A stretch of DNA of 14,497 nucleotides from Muribaculaceae bacterium. Lineage in GTDB: Bacteria > Bacteroidota > Bacteroidia > Bacteroidales > Muribaculaceae. The stretch's first letter is position 1, and each line of letters begins with the position of its first letter. Positions 14,133 through 14,497 of the stretch are shown piece by piece. The stretch lies in the NCBI GenBank assembly GCA_009775535.1, contig VSPW01000028.1, positions 1 to 14,497 on the forward strand. Direction: 5' to 3'. The translations under genes and the position numbers were made by a program. A model generated the notes under the pieces. That model worked only from the letters and a program-made list of their open reading frames with translations, searched no databases and was not told where the DNA came from.

Positions 14133-14497
14133 ATGGAAACTTATATAACAACTTCAATATTCAGGCACAGAGCCTCGATTGTGGGAAAAAGGGCCGCTTT
14201 ATTGTGGCTGTCGAGGCGCGGATGGCCAATATGGATAGCCATTATCGTATTATTGTTGCTTGGCATGGCCGTATCCCCTCTATTTTATATAGTAGGACTT
14301 ATGGCCGCATTCCTTGTGTTTCCGACGGTGATGATGTTGGCCTACTATCACTACATGCTTTCCCCCGAAGCCCGAAAGGCGATACTCCCGCAAAGCATAT
14401 GCTTCGGGAATGAATCTTTTACAGTAAATTATTTTAGCTATGACATGGATTGCGATTCCGAACCATCCACCGACCCAGATCATTCAGAAACATACAC
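14133..14497 (+). CDS. Two-span membrane protein of unknown function (partial, C-terminus beyond window)
   Basis: An ATG at 14133 opens a frame of 121 residues that runs to the window edge without a stop. A polar, Arg-rich N-terminus (1-30) is followed by two hydrophobic spans (about 31-48 and 50-75), then a soluble part starting SPEARKAILPQ with probable beta strands (ICFGNESFTVNYFSY, 89-103). Two spans followed by a beta-rich cytoplasmic domain resemble YcxB-like or PH-like membrane proteins, but this is only a suggestion from layout. The in-frame TAA at 14118-14120 rules out an upstream start. It is divergent from tRNA-Pro. The start lies within about 8 bases of the -7 box, so the mRNA may be leaderless. 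Confidence 0.75.
   Translation, partial: METYITTSIFRHRASIVGKRAALLWLSRRGWPIWIAIIVLLLLGMAVSPLFYIVGLMAAFLVFPTVMMLAYYHYMLSPEARKAILPQSICFGNESFTVNYFSYDMDCDSEPSTDPDHSETY

Noticed and set aside
1..14497. Search for CRISPR arrays, insertion sequences, integrases, toxin-antitoxin pairs or prophage genes
   Set aside because: No spaced direct repeats, transposase or recombinase motifs, or terminal repeats were found. The region reads as ordinary core chromosome.

Overview
The window looks like chromosomal core DNA from a member of the Bacteroidota, most likely order Bacteroidales. Several intergenic regions carry the Bacteroides-type sigma-ABfr promoter (TTG, about 20 bases, then TAnnTTTG). Starts lack clear Shine-Dalgarno sequences. 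Secreted proteins end their signal peptides in an A-Q junction, and the gene set (class A PBP, M23 peptidase, alaS, C11 lipoprotein, MscS, recJ-recQ) is typical of the group. Base composition is close to balanced by eye, which fits Muribaculaceae-like relatives better than AT-rich Bacteroides; this is inference only.

Layout. Positions 1-3402 hold a minus-strand cluster: a class A penicillin-binding protein, a small single-span membrane protein whose start region meets the PBP stop, and the first 202 residues of an exported probable beta-barrel protein that runs off the left edge. A one-gene minus-strand unit (3443-3796) encodes a 71-residue winged-helix protein of the DUF2582 type, with a strong intrinsic terminator. 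A minus-strand membrane-anchored M23 endopeptidase (3908-4879) is divergent from alaS across a 99-base spacer with interleaved promoters.

The plus strand then carries alaS, a C11 (clostripain-like) lipoprotein protease and an MscS channel, closely spaced and probably cotranscribed. A 257-base spacer follows with a perfect 16-bp palindrome and a long possible leader. Next come recJ and recQ, overlapping by 20 bases; together they supply the 5'-3' exonuclease and 3'-5' helicase of RecF-type recombinational repair. A 364-base non-coding stretch holds two terminators facing each other and a possible small RNA. A minus-strand tRNA-Pro(UGG) follows, and then a plus-strand two-span membrane protein cut by the right edge, whose predicted promoter lies almost on its start codon.

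The genes fall into two themes: envelope and peptidoglycan (PBP1A, M23, exported protein, MscS, C11 lipoprotein) and information processing (alaS, tRNA-Pro, recJ, recQ). I see no mobile element, CRISPR array, prophage or defence island, and no convincing undescribed system. The points worth a second look are small: unknown partners of PBP1A, hairpins placed over promoters, a RecQ with an extra domain before its zinc site, a tRNA-Pro with two A-C mismatches, a candidate small RNA and a probable leaderless mRNA.
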